This document shows positions 44,482-52,629 of a DNA stretch of 64,000 nucleotides, one piece after another. The stretch spans positions 841,331-905,330 of the forward strand of contig KK211086.1 in NCBI GenBank assembly GCA_000620185.1, written 5' to 3'. Each line of letters opens with the position of its first letter. Position 1 is the stretch's first letter. The translations under genes were made by a program, and so were the position numbers. This stretch comes from Geodermatophilaceae bacterium URHB0062. GTDB lineage: Bacteria; Actinomycetota; Actinomycetes; Mycobacteriales; Geodermatophilaceae. The notes below the pieces were generated by a model. That model had not been told where the DNA came from, did no database searches, and saw only the letters and a program-made list of their open reading frames with translations.

Positions 44482-45252
44482 GTGCCGAACCGCACGATCT
44501 TGGACATGTTCCGGCTGGACGGCCGTGTGGCGATCGTGACCGGGGCGTCCTCCGGGCTCGGCGCCGTCTTCGCGCGAACCCTGGCCGAGGCCGGCGCCGA
44601 CGTGGCGCTCGGCGCGCGCCGGGTCGAACGGCTGGAGGACACGCAGCAGGCGGTGGAGAAGGCCGGCCGCCGGGCGATCGCCGTCCGTACCGACGTGGCC
44701 AGCCCGGAGGACTGCCAGGCGCTCGTCGACGCGACCGTCGCCGAGTTCGGCCGGGTCGACATCCTGGTCAACAACGCGGGCATCGGGACGGCGGTGCCGG
44801 CCACCCGCGAGACGCCCGAGCAGTTCCGCCAGGTCATCGACGTCAACCTCAACGGCTGCTACTGGATGGCGCAGGCATGCGGCCGGGTGATGGCGCCGGG
44901 CAGCTCGATCGTCAACATCTCGAGCATCCTCGGGCTGACCACCGCTGGGCTGCCGCAGGCCGCGTACGCCGCGAGCAAGGCGGGGCTGATCGGGCTCACC
45001 CGCGACCTGGCCCAGCAGTGGACGGGCCGCAAGGGCATCCGGGTGAACGCGCTGGCGCCAGGCTTCTTCGCCTCGGAGATGACCGACAACTACGCCGAGG
45101 GCTACCTGGAGTCGCAGATGCCGCGGGTGCTCGCCGGGCGCAAGGGCGAGCCGGAGGAGCTGGCCGCCGCACTGATCTTCCTCGTGAGCGACGCCGGCGG
45201 GTACGTCACCGGCACGACCCTGCCCGTCGAGGGCGGGATGCTCACCGGCTGA
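44482..45252 (+). CDS. Short-chain dehydrogenase/reductase
   Basis: 256-residue classical SDR: VAIVTGASSGLGAVFARTLAEAGA (cofactor loop TGxxxGxG), ILVNNAGIGTA, then Ser in IVNISSILG and the YxxxK of AAYAASKAGLIG, with PGFFASEMTD after. NADP preference is suggested by ARRVERL. GTG 44482 is preferred because GAGGAG lies 7 nt upstream; ATG 44505 has none. Divergent from the acyl-CoA ligase, so a 3-hydroxyacyl-type reduction is possible but not shown. Confidence 0.87.
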   Translation: MPNRTILDMFRLDGRVAIVTGASSGLGAVFARTLAEAGADVALGARRVERLEDTQQAVEKAGRRAIAVRTDVASPEDCQALVDATVAEFGRVDILVNNAGIGTAVPATRETPEQFRQVIDVNLNGCYWMAQACGRVMAPGSSIVNISSILGLTTAGLPQAAYAASKAGLIGLTRDLAQQWTGRKGIRVNALAPGFFASEMTDNYAEGYLESQMPRVLAGRKGEPEELAAALIFLVSDAGGYVTGTTLPVEGGMLTG

Positions 45253-45277
45253 CCGGCGTCGTGCCCGGCGGCCCCGA

Positions 45278-46186
45278 TCAGGCCGCCTGGAACGAGCGCC
45301 GGGAGAGGCCGACGCCGTAGCCGTCGAGGGTCGTGACCACCGGTGCGGTCGGGTCGGTGGCGGCGCCCAGGGTCACGAACAGCGGGGTGAAGTGCTCCAC
45401 CGTCGGGTGCGCGTAGGGCATGCCGGGCGCGGCGGTGCGGAAGCGGGCGAGCTCGGCGACGTCGCCCCGGGCCAGCGCGTCGGCGGCCCAGGCGTCGAAA
45501 TCCGCGGACCAGCCCGGCACCTTGTTCTCGGTGAACATCTCGCGCGTCAGGAACGGCAGGCCGTGCGTCATGTGCCCCGATCCCACGACCAGCACGCCGT
45601 CCTCGCGCAGCGGGCGGAGCCGTTCGCCCAGGGCCAGCAGTCGGTCCGGGTCCTCGGTGGGCAGGCTCAGCTGCAGCACCGGGACGTCGGCCGCCGGGTA
45701 CATGATCTTGAGCGGCACCCAGGCGCCGTGGTCGAGGCCGCGCCGCGCGTGCTCGTGCACGTGCTCGGTGTCCGGCATCAGAGTCACGACCTCGCGGGCG
45801 AGCTCACCGCCGTCGGGGGTGTCGTAGCGGAAGGTGTAGTAGAGCGGGTCGAAGCCGCCGAAGTCGTACACCAGCTCGCTGGGCCGGGCGGCGCTGACCG
45901 ACAGCGGCGCGGACTCCCAGTGCGCGCTCACGACCAGGATCGCCTTCGGCTTGGGCAGCGACCGGGCCCAGTCGTGCAGGGGGTCCAGCCACTCGGTGCT
46001 GGCGAACGGCATGGGGCCGCCCCCGTGGGACAGGTAGAGGCTGGGCAGCGGCCCGTCCTCCGGCGTCCAGGCCCGGTGCGGGGTGGCCGCCTCGAGGGCG
46101 GCGGCCCGCCGCAGGTGCGCGGCGAACGGGTGCTCCGCCGGGATGCGGGCGTCGGCCGCGGCGGTGCTGGAGGCAGGCGTGGTCAC
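45278..46186 (-). CDS. ygiD: DODA-type (LigB-like) extradiol dioxygenase
   Basis: 302 residues of the class III extradiol dioxygenase family of YgiD and plant DOPA-dioxygenases. LPSLYLSHGGGPMPF provides the first metal His, SAHWES the second, GLDHGAWVPLKIMYP a third and VVGSGHMTHGL a fourth. Opens catecholic rings using non-haem Fe or Zn; natural substrate unknown. It is on the same strand behind the NAD(P)-binding gene and may share its MarR-controlled promoter, 83 bp apart. Confidence 0.82.
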   Translation of the reverse strand: MTTPASSTAAADARIPAEHPFAAHLRRAAALEAATPHRAWTPEDGPLPSLYLSHGGGPMPFASTEWLDPLHDWARSLPKPKAILVVSAHWESAPLSVSAARPSELVYDFGGFDPLYYTFRYDTPDGGELAREVVTLMPDTEHVHEHARRGLDHGAWVPLKIMYPAADVPVLQLSLPTEDPDRLLALGERLRPLREDGVLVVGSGHMTHGLPFLTREMFTENKVPGWSADFDAWAADALARGDVAELARFRTAAPGMPYAHPTVEHFTPLFVTLGAATDPTAPVVTTLDGYGVGLSRRSFQAA

Positions 46187-46269
46187 GGGGGCTCCTCGGG
46201 GAGGGAAGGCGCGCGAGAGCGGCCGGTGGCGGCCGCCCCCGCGCCGTGCGGTCGGGGGAGGGGCGGTCG

Positions 46270-46845
46270 TCAGGCGACGACGGCGAAGCCGCCGGTCCAG
46301 CCGATCTTCTCGCCGGCGGCGAGGCCGATCTGCAGGAAGCCCAGCGCCTCGAGCTCACGGGCCCGGCGCAGCGACCCGGCGTCCACGGCCCGCAGGCCAC
46401 CGGCGGTGACGATGCCGGCCAGCAGGGACTTGGCGTCGGCGTCGTCCCCGGAGATCAGGACGGTCGTCGGCTGTTCGCCGAGGGTGCCGGCGGCCAGGGT
46501 GGCGGCGAAGGTGGTGTTGAACGCCTTGACCACGCGGGACTGCGGCAGGGCCGCCGCGATCTCGGCGGTGGCGGAGCCGTCGGCCGGGACGACGAGCGAG
46601 TCGAACGTCTCGGTGTTGACCGGGTTGGTGATGTCGACGACGACCTTGCCGGCCAACTGCTCGCCGCGCTGCGCGACCACGTCGGAGACCGCGCCGTAGT
46701 AGACGGCGAGGACGACGACGTCGCCGGTGACCGGCTTGTCCGAGTCGCCGTGGCCGATCAGCTCGACGGTGTTGCCGCCCCTGCGGACGACGTCGGCGAT
46801 GGCCGAACCCATGTTGCCGGTGCCGATGATGCTCACGACTGCCAT
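46270..46845 (-). CDS. F420-dependent NADP reductase-like oxidoreductase
   Basis: 191 residues with a Rossmann start VVSIIGTGNMGSAIADVVRRGGNTVELIG, then LAVYYGAVSDVVAQ, KVVVDITNPVNTETFDSLV and RVVKAFNTTFAATLAAG. This is the NADP_oxidoreductase, F420-dependent (Fno-like) family; whether it uses F420 is unknown. C-terminal GSLRRARELEALGFLQIGLA is family-typical. ATG 46845 has AAGGAG 8 nt upstream. Divergent from the MarR gene with two operators between them. Confidence 0.82.
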   Translation of the reverse strand: MAVVSIIGTGNMGSAIADVVRRGGNTVELIGHGDSDKPVTGDVVVLAVYYGAVSDVVAQRGEQLAGKVVVDITNPVNTETFDSLVVPADGSATAEIAAALPQSRVVKAFNTTFAATLAAGTLGEQPTTVLISGDDADAKSLLAGIVTAGGLRAVDAGSLRRARELEALGFLQIGLAAGEKIGWTGGFAVVA

Positions 46846-46873
46846 GACGGTGCTCCTTAGGGGGTGGCGACTG

Positions 46874-46887
46874 GTTGTTGCTACAAC
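46874..46887. promoter_or_regulatory. MarR operator 1
   Basis: GTTGTTGCTACAAC: a near-palindrome with GTTGT/ACAAC arms, centred at 46880.5, in the divergent gap between the oxidoreductase and the MarR regulator. Confidence 0.6.
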
Positions 46888-46907
46888 TGTCATCATGGGT
46901 AGCACGC

Positions 46908-46919
46908 TTGTAGCTACAA
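46908..46919. promoter_or_regulatory. MarR operator 2
   Basis: TTGTAGCTACAA, a perfect 12-bp palindrome sharing GCTACAA with operator 1; centres are 33 bp apart, three helical turns. It lies downstream of ATG 46895, which argues that the regulator starts later. Confidence 0.65.
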
Positions 46920-46942
46920 CGATTCCGGACGAGGATGTGACC

Positions 46943-47440
46943 GTGGACACACCGTGGCTCGACGGCCCACAGCTTCGCGCATGGATCCGCCTCCGGGGGG
47001 TGCTCGAGCTGCTCCCGGGCGCCCTGGACGCGCAGCTGCGCCGGGACGCCGACGTGACCGAGTTCGAGTACTACGTCCTGGCGATGCTCTCGGAGGCCCC
47101 CGACCGCACGCTTCGGATGACCGAGCTCGCGCGGCAGACGAACGCGACACTGCCGCGGCTCTCGCACGTGGTGACCCGTCTGGAGGCCCGGGGCCTGGTG
47201 GAGCGCTTTCCGTGCCCGGAGGACCGCCGGGCGACCAACGCCCGGCTCACCGAGGCCGGCTGGGCGAAGGTGCGCGAGGCGGCACCCGGCCACGTGGCGA
47301 ACGTCCGGCAGCACGTCGTCGACGCGCTCACTGCCGAGCAGATCGACCAGTTGGCGGCCATCGGCGACGCGATCCTGTCCAAGCTGGACCCGACCGGATC
47401 GATGGCCGCGATCTACACGCGCTACGACGAGGTGCCGTAA
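46943..47440 (+). CDS. MarR family transcriptional regulator
   Basis: 165 residues: LRAWIRLRGVLELLPGALDAQL (dimer helix), FEYYVLAMLSEAPDRTLRMTELARQTNATLPRLSHVVTRLEARGLV (winged helix), ERFPCPEDRRATNARLTEAG (wing). A cysteine in the wing (FPCPEDRR) may matter for redox sensing. GTG 46943 is chosen because GGACGAGG lies 8 nt upstream and the operator palindromes precede it; GTG 46937 and ATG 46895 are alternatives. Presumably represses itself and the divergent oxidoreductase. Confidence 0.85.
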   Translation: MDTPWLDGPQLRAWIRLRGVLELLPGALDAQLRRDADVTEFEYYVLAMLSEAPDRTLRMTELARQTNATLPRLSHVVTRLEARGLVERFPCPEDRRATNARLTEAGWAKVREAAPGHVANVRQHVVDALTAEQIDQLAAIGDAILSKLDPTGSMAAIYTRYDEVP

Positions 47441-47477
47441 CCGCGGAACCGGGACCGAGGCGGTGAGGCGCGACGGG

Positions 47478-48617
47478 TCAGCGGCGCGCGTTGAGCCGGG
47501 CGGCCTGCCGCACGAGGTGGTCGCGCTCGGCGGCGTCGGACGACCGCCGCGCCGCCTCGGCGTACAGCCGCGCCGCCGTCGCGAGGTCGCCGTCGCGCTC
47601 GTGCAGGTACGCCGCCACCGCGGTGTGGCGGGGCAGGGTCTCGTCCAGTTCGGCGAGCGCCGCGAGCCCGGCCCGTGGTCCGTCGGCCTCGCCGACGGCG
47701 ACCGCGCGGTTGAGCTGGACCACCGGGCTGTCGGTGAGCCGGGCGAGCTCGTCGTACCACTCGACGATCTGCACCCAGTCGGTCTCCGCCGCGGTGCGCG
47801 CATCGGCGTGGAGCGCCGCGATCGCGGCCTGGGCCTGGAACTCGCCGAGCCGGTCGCGGGCCAGTGCCGCCTGGAGGATTCCCACGCCCTCGGCGATCAG
47901 GGCGGTGTCCCACCGGTCGCGGTCCTGCTCGGCGAGCGGCACGAGGCTGCCGTCGGCCGCCGTCCGGGCGGCACGCCGGGCGTGGTGCAGCAGCATGAGG
48001 GCGAGCAGCCCGGCCACCTCGGGGTGGTCGATGCCTGCCGCGAGCTGCCGCGTGAGCCGGATGGCCTCCGCGGCGAGGTCGACGTCGCCGGAGTAGCCCT
48101 CGTTGAAGACGAGGTAGAGGACGCGCAGCACGGTGGCGACGTCGCCCGGGGAGTCGAACCGGACACCGGAGACGGTGCGCTTCGCCCGGCTGATCCGCTG
48201 CGCCATGGTCGCCTCGGGCACGAGGTAGGCCTGGGCGATCTGGCGGGTGGTCAGCCCGCCGACGGCACGCAGCGTGAGCGCGACCGCCGACGACGGTGTC
48301 AGCGACGGGTGCGCGCACAGGAAGTAGAGCCGGAGCGTGTCGTCGACCCCGGTGACGGGCCCCGGCGCCGGCTCCTCGTCGACGACGTCCTCCCGCCGGC
48401 GCCGGGCGGCGTCGGCGCGGGTCGCGTCGAGGAACCGGCGCCAGGCCACGGTGATCAGCCAGCCCTTCGGGTCCCGCGGCGGGTCGGCCGGCCAGGCGCG
48501 GACCGCCTCGACCAGCGCGTCCTGGACGGCGTCCTCGGCCGCCGCGAAGTCGGCCCCGCGGCGGACGAGGACGCCCAGCACCTCCGGCGTGAGGCTCCGG
48601 AGGAGGACGTCGTCCAT
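47478..48617 (-). CDS. ECF sigma factor, ECF42-type with TPR-like C-terminus
   Basis: 379 residues. Region 2: GVLVRRGADFAAAEDAVQDALVEAVRAWP and PKGWLITVAWRRFLDATR; region 4: FLCAHPSLTPSSAVALTLRAVGGLTTRQIAQAYLVPEATMAQRISRAKRTV; then a long C-terminal domain (DUF6596/TPR-like) with YLVFNEGYSGDVDLAAEAIRLTRQLA. There is no anti-sigma gene; the partner is the YCII protein encoded 8 nt upstream, the standard arrangement of this group. Confidence 0.88.
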   Translation of the reverse strand: MDDVLLRSLTPEVLGVLVRRGADFAAAEDAVQDALVEAVRAWPADPPRDPKGWLITVAWRRFLDATRADAARRRREDVVDEEPAPGPVTGVDDTLRLYFLCAHPSLTPSSAVALTLRAVGGLTTRQIAQAYLVPEATMAQRISRAKRTVSGVRFDSPGDVATVLRVLYLVFNEGYSGDVDLAAEAIRLTRQLAAGIDHPEVAGLLALMLLHHARRAARTAADGSLVPLAEQDRDRWDTALIAEGVGILQAALARDRLGEFQAQAAIAALHADARTAAETDWVQIVEWYDELARLTDSPVVQLNRAVAVGEADGPRAGLAALAELDETLPRHTAVAAYLHERDGDLATAARLYAEAARRSSDAAERDHLVRQAARLNARR

Positions 48618-48625
48618 GGACGGCG

Positions 48626-49033
48626 TCAGTCGGTGATGGTGGGCGGCGCGGTCAGGAAGGGCCGCACCTCGAGCCACTCGTGGATCGGCTTCCCACCTGC
48701 GCCCGGCGCGGCCGACAGCTCGCCGGCCAGCTCGAGGGCGCGCTCGTGGCTGTCGACGTCGATCACCATCCAGCCGGCGATGAGGTCCTTGGTCTCGGCG
48801 AACGGGCCGTCGGTGACCGGAGGCCGGCCCTCGCCGTCGTACCGGACCCACGACCCCTCCGGCGCCAGCGCCTGGCCGTCGACGAACTCGCCGGTGTTCT
48901 CGAGCCGAGCGGCGAAGTCGTGCATGTACTGCATGTGCGCCGAGATCTCCTCGGGCGTCCACTTCTCCATCGGCACGTCGTTGACCGGCGTCGGGGCGCC
49001 CCGGTAGTGCTTGAGCAGCAGGTACTTGGCCAT
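48626..49033 (-). CDS. YCII/DGPF domain protein
   Basis: 135 residues: YLLLKHYRGAPTPVNDVPMEKWTPEEISAHMQYMHDF, then VTDGPFAETKDLIAGWMVIDVDS, with the DGPF motif. These DGPF proteins are the fixed neighbours of ECF42 sigma factors and probably act as their sensors or cofactor-binding partners (inference). ATG 49033 has GAGGAGAACG about 4 nt upstream. tRNA-Arg lies about 100 bp upstream on the same strand. Confidence 0.85.
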   Translation of the reverse strand: MAKYLLLKHYRGAPTPVNDVPMEKWTPEEISAHMQYMHDFAARLENTGEFVDGQALAPEGSWVRYDGEGRPPVTDGPFAETKDLIAGWMVIDVDSHERALELAGELSAAPGAGGKPIHEWLEVRPFLTAPPTITD

Positions 49034-49130
49034 CGTCGTTCTCCTCGGTGCTGGTGCGGCCCATCGTGGCCGCGTGCACCCCGAGGACGGAGCCGATGCT
49101 GCGTTCTCGACATCCTCGTCAGAAGAAAAG

Positions 49131-49202
49131 TGCCCCCGGCAGGATTCGAACCTGCGCACCCGCCTCCGGAGGGCGGTGCTCTATCCCCTGAGCTACGGGG
49201 GC
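49131..49202 (-). tRNA. tRNA-Arg (anticodon CCG)
   Basis: 72-nt cloverleaf on the minus strand. Acceptor GCCCCCG pairs with CGGGGGC; D arm GCTC...GAGC; anticodon stem CCGCC/GGCGG with loop CTCCGGA, so the anticodon is CCG reading CGG; T arm GCAGG-TTCGAAT-CCTGC; discriminator A. The CCA end is not encoded. Confidence 0.95.
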
Positions 49203-49262
49203 TCGTCGTGGTGGGGCAGAGGAGAAGTTACCAGCCCGTCCGGGCGACGAGGACGGCGGTCG

Positions 49263-49937
49263 TCAGGGTGCGGGCAGCGGTGTCCCGCCGCGGTCGGTGA
49301 GCATCTGTGCCATCAGGGTGGTCTCGGCCGTCTGGCTCTGGACGATCGACCGCGCCAGGTCGCGGACGGCGGGGAGGTCGGCGTGCTCGGCCCCGTACTC
49401 GGCCATGTCCTTGCCGCCCTGGTGGTGCCGGATCATCAGCCGGAGGAACTCGACGTCGAACGCCTTGCCCGACAGCCCCCGCAGGTGCGCGAGCTCGTTC
49501 TCGGTGGCCATCCCGGGCATGAGCCCGCTCGAGGTCATGCCCATCCCGGCCATGTCGTGGCCGGCGTGCCCGCTGTCGGCCATCCAGGCCATCGGCCCGC
49601 CGCCGGAGAGGGGCAGGCCCCACAGCGTCAGCCAGCCCTGCATCCGCCCCGCCTGGTTGGTCTGCGTCGAGGAGATGTCGAAGGCGAGCCGGCGGACGTC
49701 GTCGTCCTGGCTGCGCTGGGGGGCCAGGTTCGCCATCTCGACGCCCTGCAGGTGGTGCCGCGCCATGTCGCGGGAGAAGCCGGCGTCCACCGAGTCCGCC
49801 GTGGGGGTGTCGGCAGAGGTCCGCCCGATGCCCAGCGCCACCGCCAGGCCCCCGCCCAGGAGGACCAGGCCCACCGCGATGACGGCCAGCAGGACCGTCC
49901 GCAACGCGCTGCGCTGAGGACCGGCGGGCGTGTTCAC
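49263..49937 (-). CDS. DUF305 domain-containing membrane-anchored protein
   Basis: 224 residues. N-terminal anchor LRTVLLAVIAVGLVLLGGGLAVALG, then the exported DUF305 domain: GFSRDMARHHLQGVEMA and FLRLMIRHHQGGKDMAEYG, the paired Met/His motifs of the ferritin-like CopM-type family, with a Met-rich centre DMAGMGMTSSGLMPGM. A role in copper handling is inferred from family members. GTG 49937 has AGGGG 8 nt upstream. Follows the DUF3105 gene by 32 nt. Confidence 0.85.
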   Translation of the reverse strand: MNTPAGPQRSALRTVLLAVIAVGLVLLGGGLAVALGIGRTSADTPTADSVDAGFSRDMARHHLQGVEMANLAPQRSQDDDVRRLAFDISSTQTNQAGRMQGWLTLWGLPLSGGGPMAWMADSGHAGHDMAGMGMTSSGLMPGMATENELAHLRGLSGKAFDVEFLRLMIRHHQGGKDMAEYGAEHADLPAVRDLARSIVQSQTAETTLMAQMLTDRGGTPLPAP

Positions 49938-49969
49938 GGAGGTCACCCCTTCATGGTCGGTCGGGCGGG

Positions 49970-50770
49970 TCAGGGAGCGGTCGTCCGGGTCGCGCCGGCC
50001 TCGGGCGTCGTCGTCGTCGCGCTGTCGGTCATGCCGTCGGTGCCGCGGCTGGAGTCGCCCTGCACCAGCGGAGAGCTGACGAACGTCGGGTTCTCGCAGC
50101 TGGCGCCGGGCTCCAGGTTCGCCTTGTAGGTCATCAGGTCGGCGAACTGCTTGATCCGCTTGTCGTCGGCCTTGTCGACCTTCAGCTGGGTGTTCCACGC
50201 CTGCAGGCTGATCGGGGAGTCGAGGCCCTTGTAGGGGGACAGCATCCGGCCGGACTCGCCGTCGACCAGCTTCGCGAGCGTCGCGACGTCGGACTTGGAC
50301 ACCTGGTCGGGGTTGTAGGTGATCCAGACCGCGCCGTGCTCGAGGCTGTGCACCGCGTTCTCGTGGCGGATGTCGACCGTGTAGACGGTGCCGGTGCAGT
50401 CTGCCCACTCGCCGTCGTGCGGACCGCCGACCGGTGGCGCCTCCTTGTAGTCGACCGGGGTGGTCACGTGCTTCTGGCCCGCGGCGTAGTCGTAGGTCTT
50501 CGCGCCGGAGATCTCGTCGATCGACGCGACCTTGTCCGCGTTGGCCTTGTTGACCTGCACGAGCGCGTAGCCGATCGCGCCGGCGGCGAAGACCACCACG
50601 AGCACCGCGGCGATGATCAGCCCCCACGGCCGCTGCTGCGCGACCACCTGCGTCGGCGGACGGGTGCGCCCGCCCTTGCCGCCGCGCGCGCCGCCTGCCC
50701 GGGAGGCGCCGCCGGGCCGGGAGGCCGTGCCGCGCGTCGCGCCGTTCTCGGGCTTGCGATCCTTGGCCAA
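49970..50770 (-). CDS. DUF3105 domain-containing membrane-anchored protein
   Basis: 266 residues. A basic, Gly-rich cytoplasmic N-terminus of about 45 residues, one helix WGLIIAAVLVVVFAAGAIGYALV, then an exported DUF3105 domain: PPVGGPHDGEWADCTGTVYT, NAVHSLEHGAVWITYNPD and ISLQAWNTQLKVD, with one Cys pair. The TTG start at 50770 is picked because GGAGGAGAGG is ideally spaced; an ATG lies at 50821. DUF3105 and DUF305 genes often occur as this pair. Confidence 0.83.
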   Translation of the reverse strand: MAKDRKPENGATRGTASRPGGASRAGGARGGKGGRTRPPTQVVAQQRPWGLIIAAVLVVVFAAGAIGYALVQVNKANADKVASIDEISGAKTYDYAAGQKHVTTPVDYKEAPPVGGPHDGEWADCTGTVYTVDIRHENAVHSLEHGAVWITYNPDQVSKSDVATLAKLVDGESGRMLSPYKGLDSPISLQAWNTQLKVDKADDKRIKQFADLMTYKANLEPGASCENPTFVSSPLVQGDSSRGTDGMTDSATTTTPEAGATRTTAP

Positions 50771-50908
50771 GGCCTCTCCTCCATGCTGGGGTTCCGTGCG
50801 GGGTGTCGGTGCGGGGCGCATTCACCCGTCGCCGCGCGAGTCTAGGTCGCGTGCCTGATGATCCCCCTGGCACCCGAGGGCCACCGGGGCGGTCAGTACG
50901 CTCGTGCG

Positions 50909-52570
50909 GTGACACCGGAGCAGCTGCAGGACGTCGTCCGGACCGCCGTCGCCGCGGTCGTCGACCGTGGTGAGCTGCCCGTCGACGTACCGGGCGACGT
51001 CGTCATCGAGCGGCCGAAGAACCCCGAGCACGGCGACTACGCGACGAACGTGGCGCTGCGCCTCGCCAAGCCCGCGGGCCGCCCGCCCCGCGAGGTGGCC
51101 GAACTGCTGGCCGGTGAGCTCCGCCGCCGGCCGGGCGTCGAGACCGTCGACGTCGCCGGCCCGGGCTTCCTCAACATCACGCTCGCGCAGGGGGTCCTCG
51201 GGCAGATCGCCGTCCAGGCCGTCACCGCCGGTGAGAGCTACGGGCGCACCGAGGTGCTCGCCGGGCAGAACCTCAACCTCGAGTTCGTCTCGGCCAACCC
51301 GACCGGTCCGGTGCACATCGGCGGCACCCGCTGGGCGGCGGTCGGCGACGCGCTGGGCCGGCTGCTCGAGGCCAGCGGCGCCTCCGTGACGCGGGAGTAC
51401 TACTTCAACGACGCCGGGGCACAGATCGACCGGTTCGCGCGCAGCCTGCAGGCCGTCGCGCAGGGTCGGCCGGTGCCGGAGGACGGCTACGCCGGCACCT
51501 ACATCGACGACATCGCCGCGCAGGTGGTGGCGGCCGAGCCGGGCCTGCTCGAACGGGACGACGACGAGCAGGTGCGCGTCTTCCGGACCAGCGGCGTGGA
51601 GCTCATGTGGGACGAGATCCGCTCCTCCCTCGCCGCCTTCGGCGTCGTCTTCGACGTCTACTTCAGCGAGCGCACCCTGCACGAGACCGGAGCGCTGGAG
51701 AAGGCGATCGCACGGCTGCGCGAGCAGGGGCACGTCTACGAGACCGACGGCGCCGTGTGGCTGCGGACGACGGACTTCGGCGACGACAAGGACCGCGTGC
51801 TGGTCAAGAGCGACGGCGAGCCCACGTACTTCGCCGCGGACTGCGCGTACTACCTCAACAAGCGCGACCGCGGCTTCGACAAGGTCGTGATCATGCTGGG
51901 CGCCGACCACGCCGGCTACGTGGGCCGGTACAAGGCACTGGTGGCCGCGATGGGCGACGACCCGGCGGCCAACCTGGAGATCCTGCTCGGCCAGCTGGTC
52001 AACCTCGTGCGCGACGGCGAGCCGGTGCGGATGAGCAAGCGGGCCGGCACGGTGGTCAACCTGGCCGACCTGGTCGACGTGATCGGGGCGGACGCCGCCC
52101 GTTACGCCCTGGCCCGCGCCTCCATCGACCAGCAGATCGACCTCGACCTGGACCTGTGGAGCCGGCAGACCAACGACAACCCGGTCTTCTACGTGCAGTA
52201 CGCGCACGCTCGCATCTCCTCGGTGCTGCGCAACGCGGCGGACCTCGGCATCTCCCTGGGCGAGCCGGGCGACGTCGACGTCACCCAGCTCGGCCACGAG
52301 CGCGAGAACGACCTGCTGCGGGCCATCGGCGAGTTCCCGCGGGTGCTGGCGGCCGCCGCGGAGCTGCGCGCGCCGCACCGGGTGGCCCGGTACCTCGAGG
52401 AGCTGGCCGGCACCTACCACCGCTTCTACGACTCCTGCCGGGTGCTGCCCCGCGGCGACGAGGAGGTGACGGCGCTGACCACGGCCCGGCTCTGGCTGTG
52501 CGCGGCCACCGCCACCGTGCTGCGCAACGGCCTGGACGTGTTGGGCGTACAGGCACCGGAGCGGATGTGA
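50909..52570 (+). CDS. argS: Arginyl-tRNA synthetase
   Basis: Class I aminoacyl-tRNA synthetase of 553 residues. N-terminal additional domain, then the HIGH-type motif [15 protein letters not shown] (about 128-142), [16 protein letters not shown], the MSKR loop [16 protein letters not shown], and a DALR anticodon domain ([34 protein letters not shown]). GTG 50909. It leads the argS-lysA-hom-thrC-thrB run; its stop overlaps a small GTG-started ORF. Confidence 0.95.
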   Translation: MTPEQLQDVVRTAVAAVVDRGELPVDVPGDVVIERPKNPEHGDYATNVALRLAKPAGRPPREVAELLAGELRRRPGVETVDVAGPGFLNITLAQGVLGQIAVQAVTAGESYGRTEVLAGQNLNLEFVSANPTGPVHIGGTRWAAVGDALGRLLEASGASVTREYYFNDAGAQIDRFARSLQAVAQGRPVPEDGYAGTYIDDIAAQVVAAEPGLLERDDDEQVRVFRTSGVELMWDEIRSSLAAFGVVFDVYFSERTLHETGALEKAIARLREQGHVYETDGAVWLRTTDFGDDKDRVLVKSDGEPTYFAADCAYYLNKRDRGFDKVVIMLGADHAGYVGRYKALVAAMGDDPAANLEILLGQLVNLVRDGEPVRMSKRAGTVVNLADLVDVIGADAARYALARASIDQQIDLDLDLWSRQTNDNPVFYVQYAHARISSVLRNAADLGISLGEPGDVDVTQLGHERENDLLRAIGEFPRVLAAAAELRAPHRVARYLEELAGTYHRFYDSCRVLPRGDEEVTALTTARLWLCAATATVLRNGLDVLGVQAPERM

Positions 52571-52629
52571 GGGCGCACCCCGCTGGTCCACTCGTGGAAA
52601 CGGACGGCACCCCCGGGGAGGGCACATGA
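52567..52629 (+). CDS. 20-codon ORF linking argS and lysA, echoing the LysA N-terminus
   Basis: GTG 52567 overlaps the argS TGA (GTGA), and its TGA at 52627 overlaps the lysA ATG (ATGA). The product [20 protein letters not shown] starts with the same RAHPAGPL as LysA ([12 protein letters not shown]). The DNA shows a direct repeat 59 bp apart (52568 and 52627, TGAGGGCGCA then about 75% identity). It may be a leader peptide that couples translation, or a decayed tandem copy of the lysA start. Confidence 0.4.
   Translation: MRAHPAGPLVETDGTPGEGT

Noticed and set aside
49131-49202. tRNA-Arg as an integration site for a genomic island
   Set aside because: No second copy of its 3' end and no integrase is visible in the window; neighbouring genes are ordinary.
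52571-52625. Lysine riboswitch before lysA
   Set aside because: Only 55 bp lie between argS and lysA, too short for an L box; the stretch is a small ORF instead.
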